Source of the DNA: Chara braunii
Taxonomy: Eukaryota > Streptophyta > Charophyceae > Charales > Characeae
Reading direction: 5' to 3'
Length of the DNA stretch: 26,789 nt
Assembly (NCBI GenBank): GCA_003427395.1
Contig: BFEA01000808.1
Span: 268,607 to 295,395 of the forward strand
The position numbers and the translations under genes are program-made. The notes beneath the pieces are model-generated. The model was not told the origin of the DNA. It saw only the letters and a list, made by a program, of their open reading frames with translations, and ran no database searches. Shown piece after piece: positions 26,552 to 26,789 of the stretch (the stretch's first letter is position 1; every line of letters begins with the position of its first letter).

Positions 26552-26640
26552 AAAAGTGTGACTCCAGGGGCGAGGTCCCATTAGCAGTCGGATAGGAGTG
26601 TGGCCGATCCAGTGTGACACTGAGTGGCATCGGCCAGACA
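26552..26640. mobile_element. Adjacent ends of families B and A, fragment
   Basis: AAGTGTGACTCCA resembles an inverted family B end. It is followed directly by GGGGCGAGGTCCCATTAGCA, which resembles the family A terminus GGGCGAGATCCCACTGGCAA. TGGCCGAT (26601-26608) and ATCGGCCA (26629-26636) form a small hairpin around AGTGTGACACT. Only fragments of either element remain. Confidence 0.4.
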
Positions 26641-26789
26641 AGTTCATTACGAATTTCTGGGCTGAGAAAACAGGAAAAAGGCCAAAAAAAAAAGAAGAAA
26701 CAGAGACCTCCCACCGGAAATCACAGCAGCAAGCTTCCCAGCCATCAGATCACAAATGATCTGATGGTGGTGGTTGCAAAAACAGTGAA
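26641..26789. repeat. Window end with perfect hairpin, no gene
   Basis: CCATCAGATCA (26742-26752) and TGATCTGATGG (26757-26767) form a perfect 11-bp stem with a 4-base loop. It is not followed by a T run, and a terminator role is not expected in nuclear DNA. Confidence 0.6.

Overview
The window reads as repeat-rich eukaryotic nuclear DNA of a plant or streptophyte alga. It has no operon-like organisation, no rRNA and no convincing tRNA. It holds decayed LINE retrotransposons, cut-and-paste DNA transposons with their small non-autonomous derivatives, homopolymer tracts and simple repeats. The trihelix-type protein and its unusual C-terminal domain resemble a large family of uncharacterised proteins that I recall from Chara braunii. 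A charophyte such as Chara is my best guess; this rests on memory, not on a search. I see no intact host gene, and every recognisable coding region is a broken transposon gene.

Layout. 1-2545: two minus-strand remnants of one LINE family (A1, A2), with a coding-like stretch of unknown origin between them. 2554-5310: small inverted-repeat elements and a minus-strand pseudogene made of internally repeated coiled-coil segments. 5440-13730: the main feature, an 8.3-kb PIF/Harbinger-like transposon with perfect 20-bp terminal inverted repeats (TIRs) and a 3-bp TTT target duplication. It carries a plus-strand trihelix (Myb/SANT-like) gene in two blocks (about 6100-7857 and 8560-9939) and a convergent minus-strand DDE transposase (about 12690-11603). 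Both genes are broken by stops and frameshifts. 220 bases are unknown (11136-11355). 13731-14631: non-coding, with short tandem repeats. 14632-18670: a longer minus-strand LINE with linker, reverse transcriptase and zinc-binding C-terminus, probably ending in a poly(A) tail; a fragment of another copy lies at 18765-18928.

19013-23472: a cluster of DNA elements. Two short derivatives of the 8.3-kb transposon lie at 19013-19473 and 22420-22816. A 167-bp palindromic element abuts a 1.46-kb element flanked by TTA. A second copy of a TTAA-associated element and a coding-like stretch follow. 24040-25083: a 142-bp hairpin element and two copies of a 140-bp element, one of them interrupted by a 384-bp hAT-like insertion with an 8-bp target duplication. 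25414-26460: a roughly 1-kb fold-back structure with inverted arms around a satellite-like array of a 37-bp unit.

How the parts fit: in PIF/Harbinger transposons a DDE transposase and a Myb-like DNA-binding partner act together on the element ends. Here both genes sit inside one pair of TIRs, and the two short derivatives keep the same ends and the same subterminal motif. Together they look like one transposon family: a decayed autonomous copy plus passengers mobilised by its machinery.
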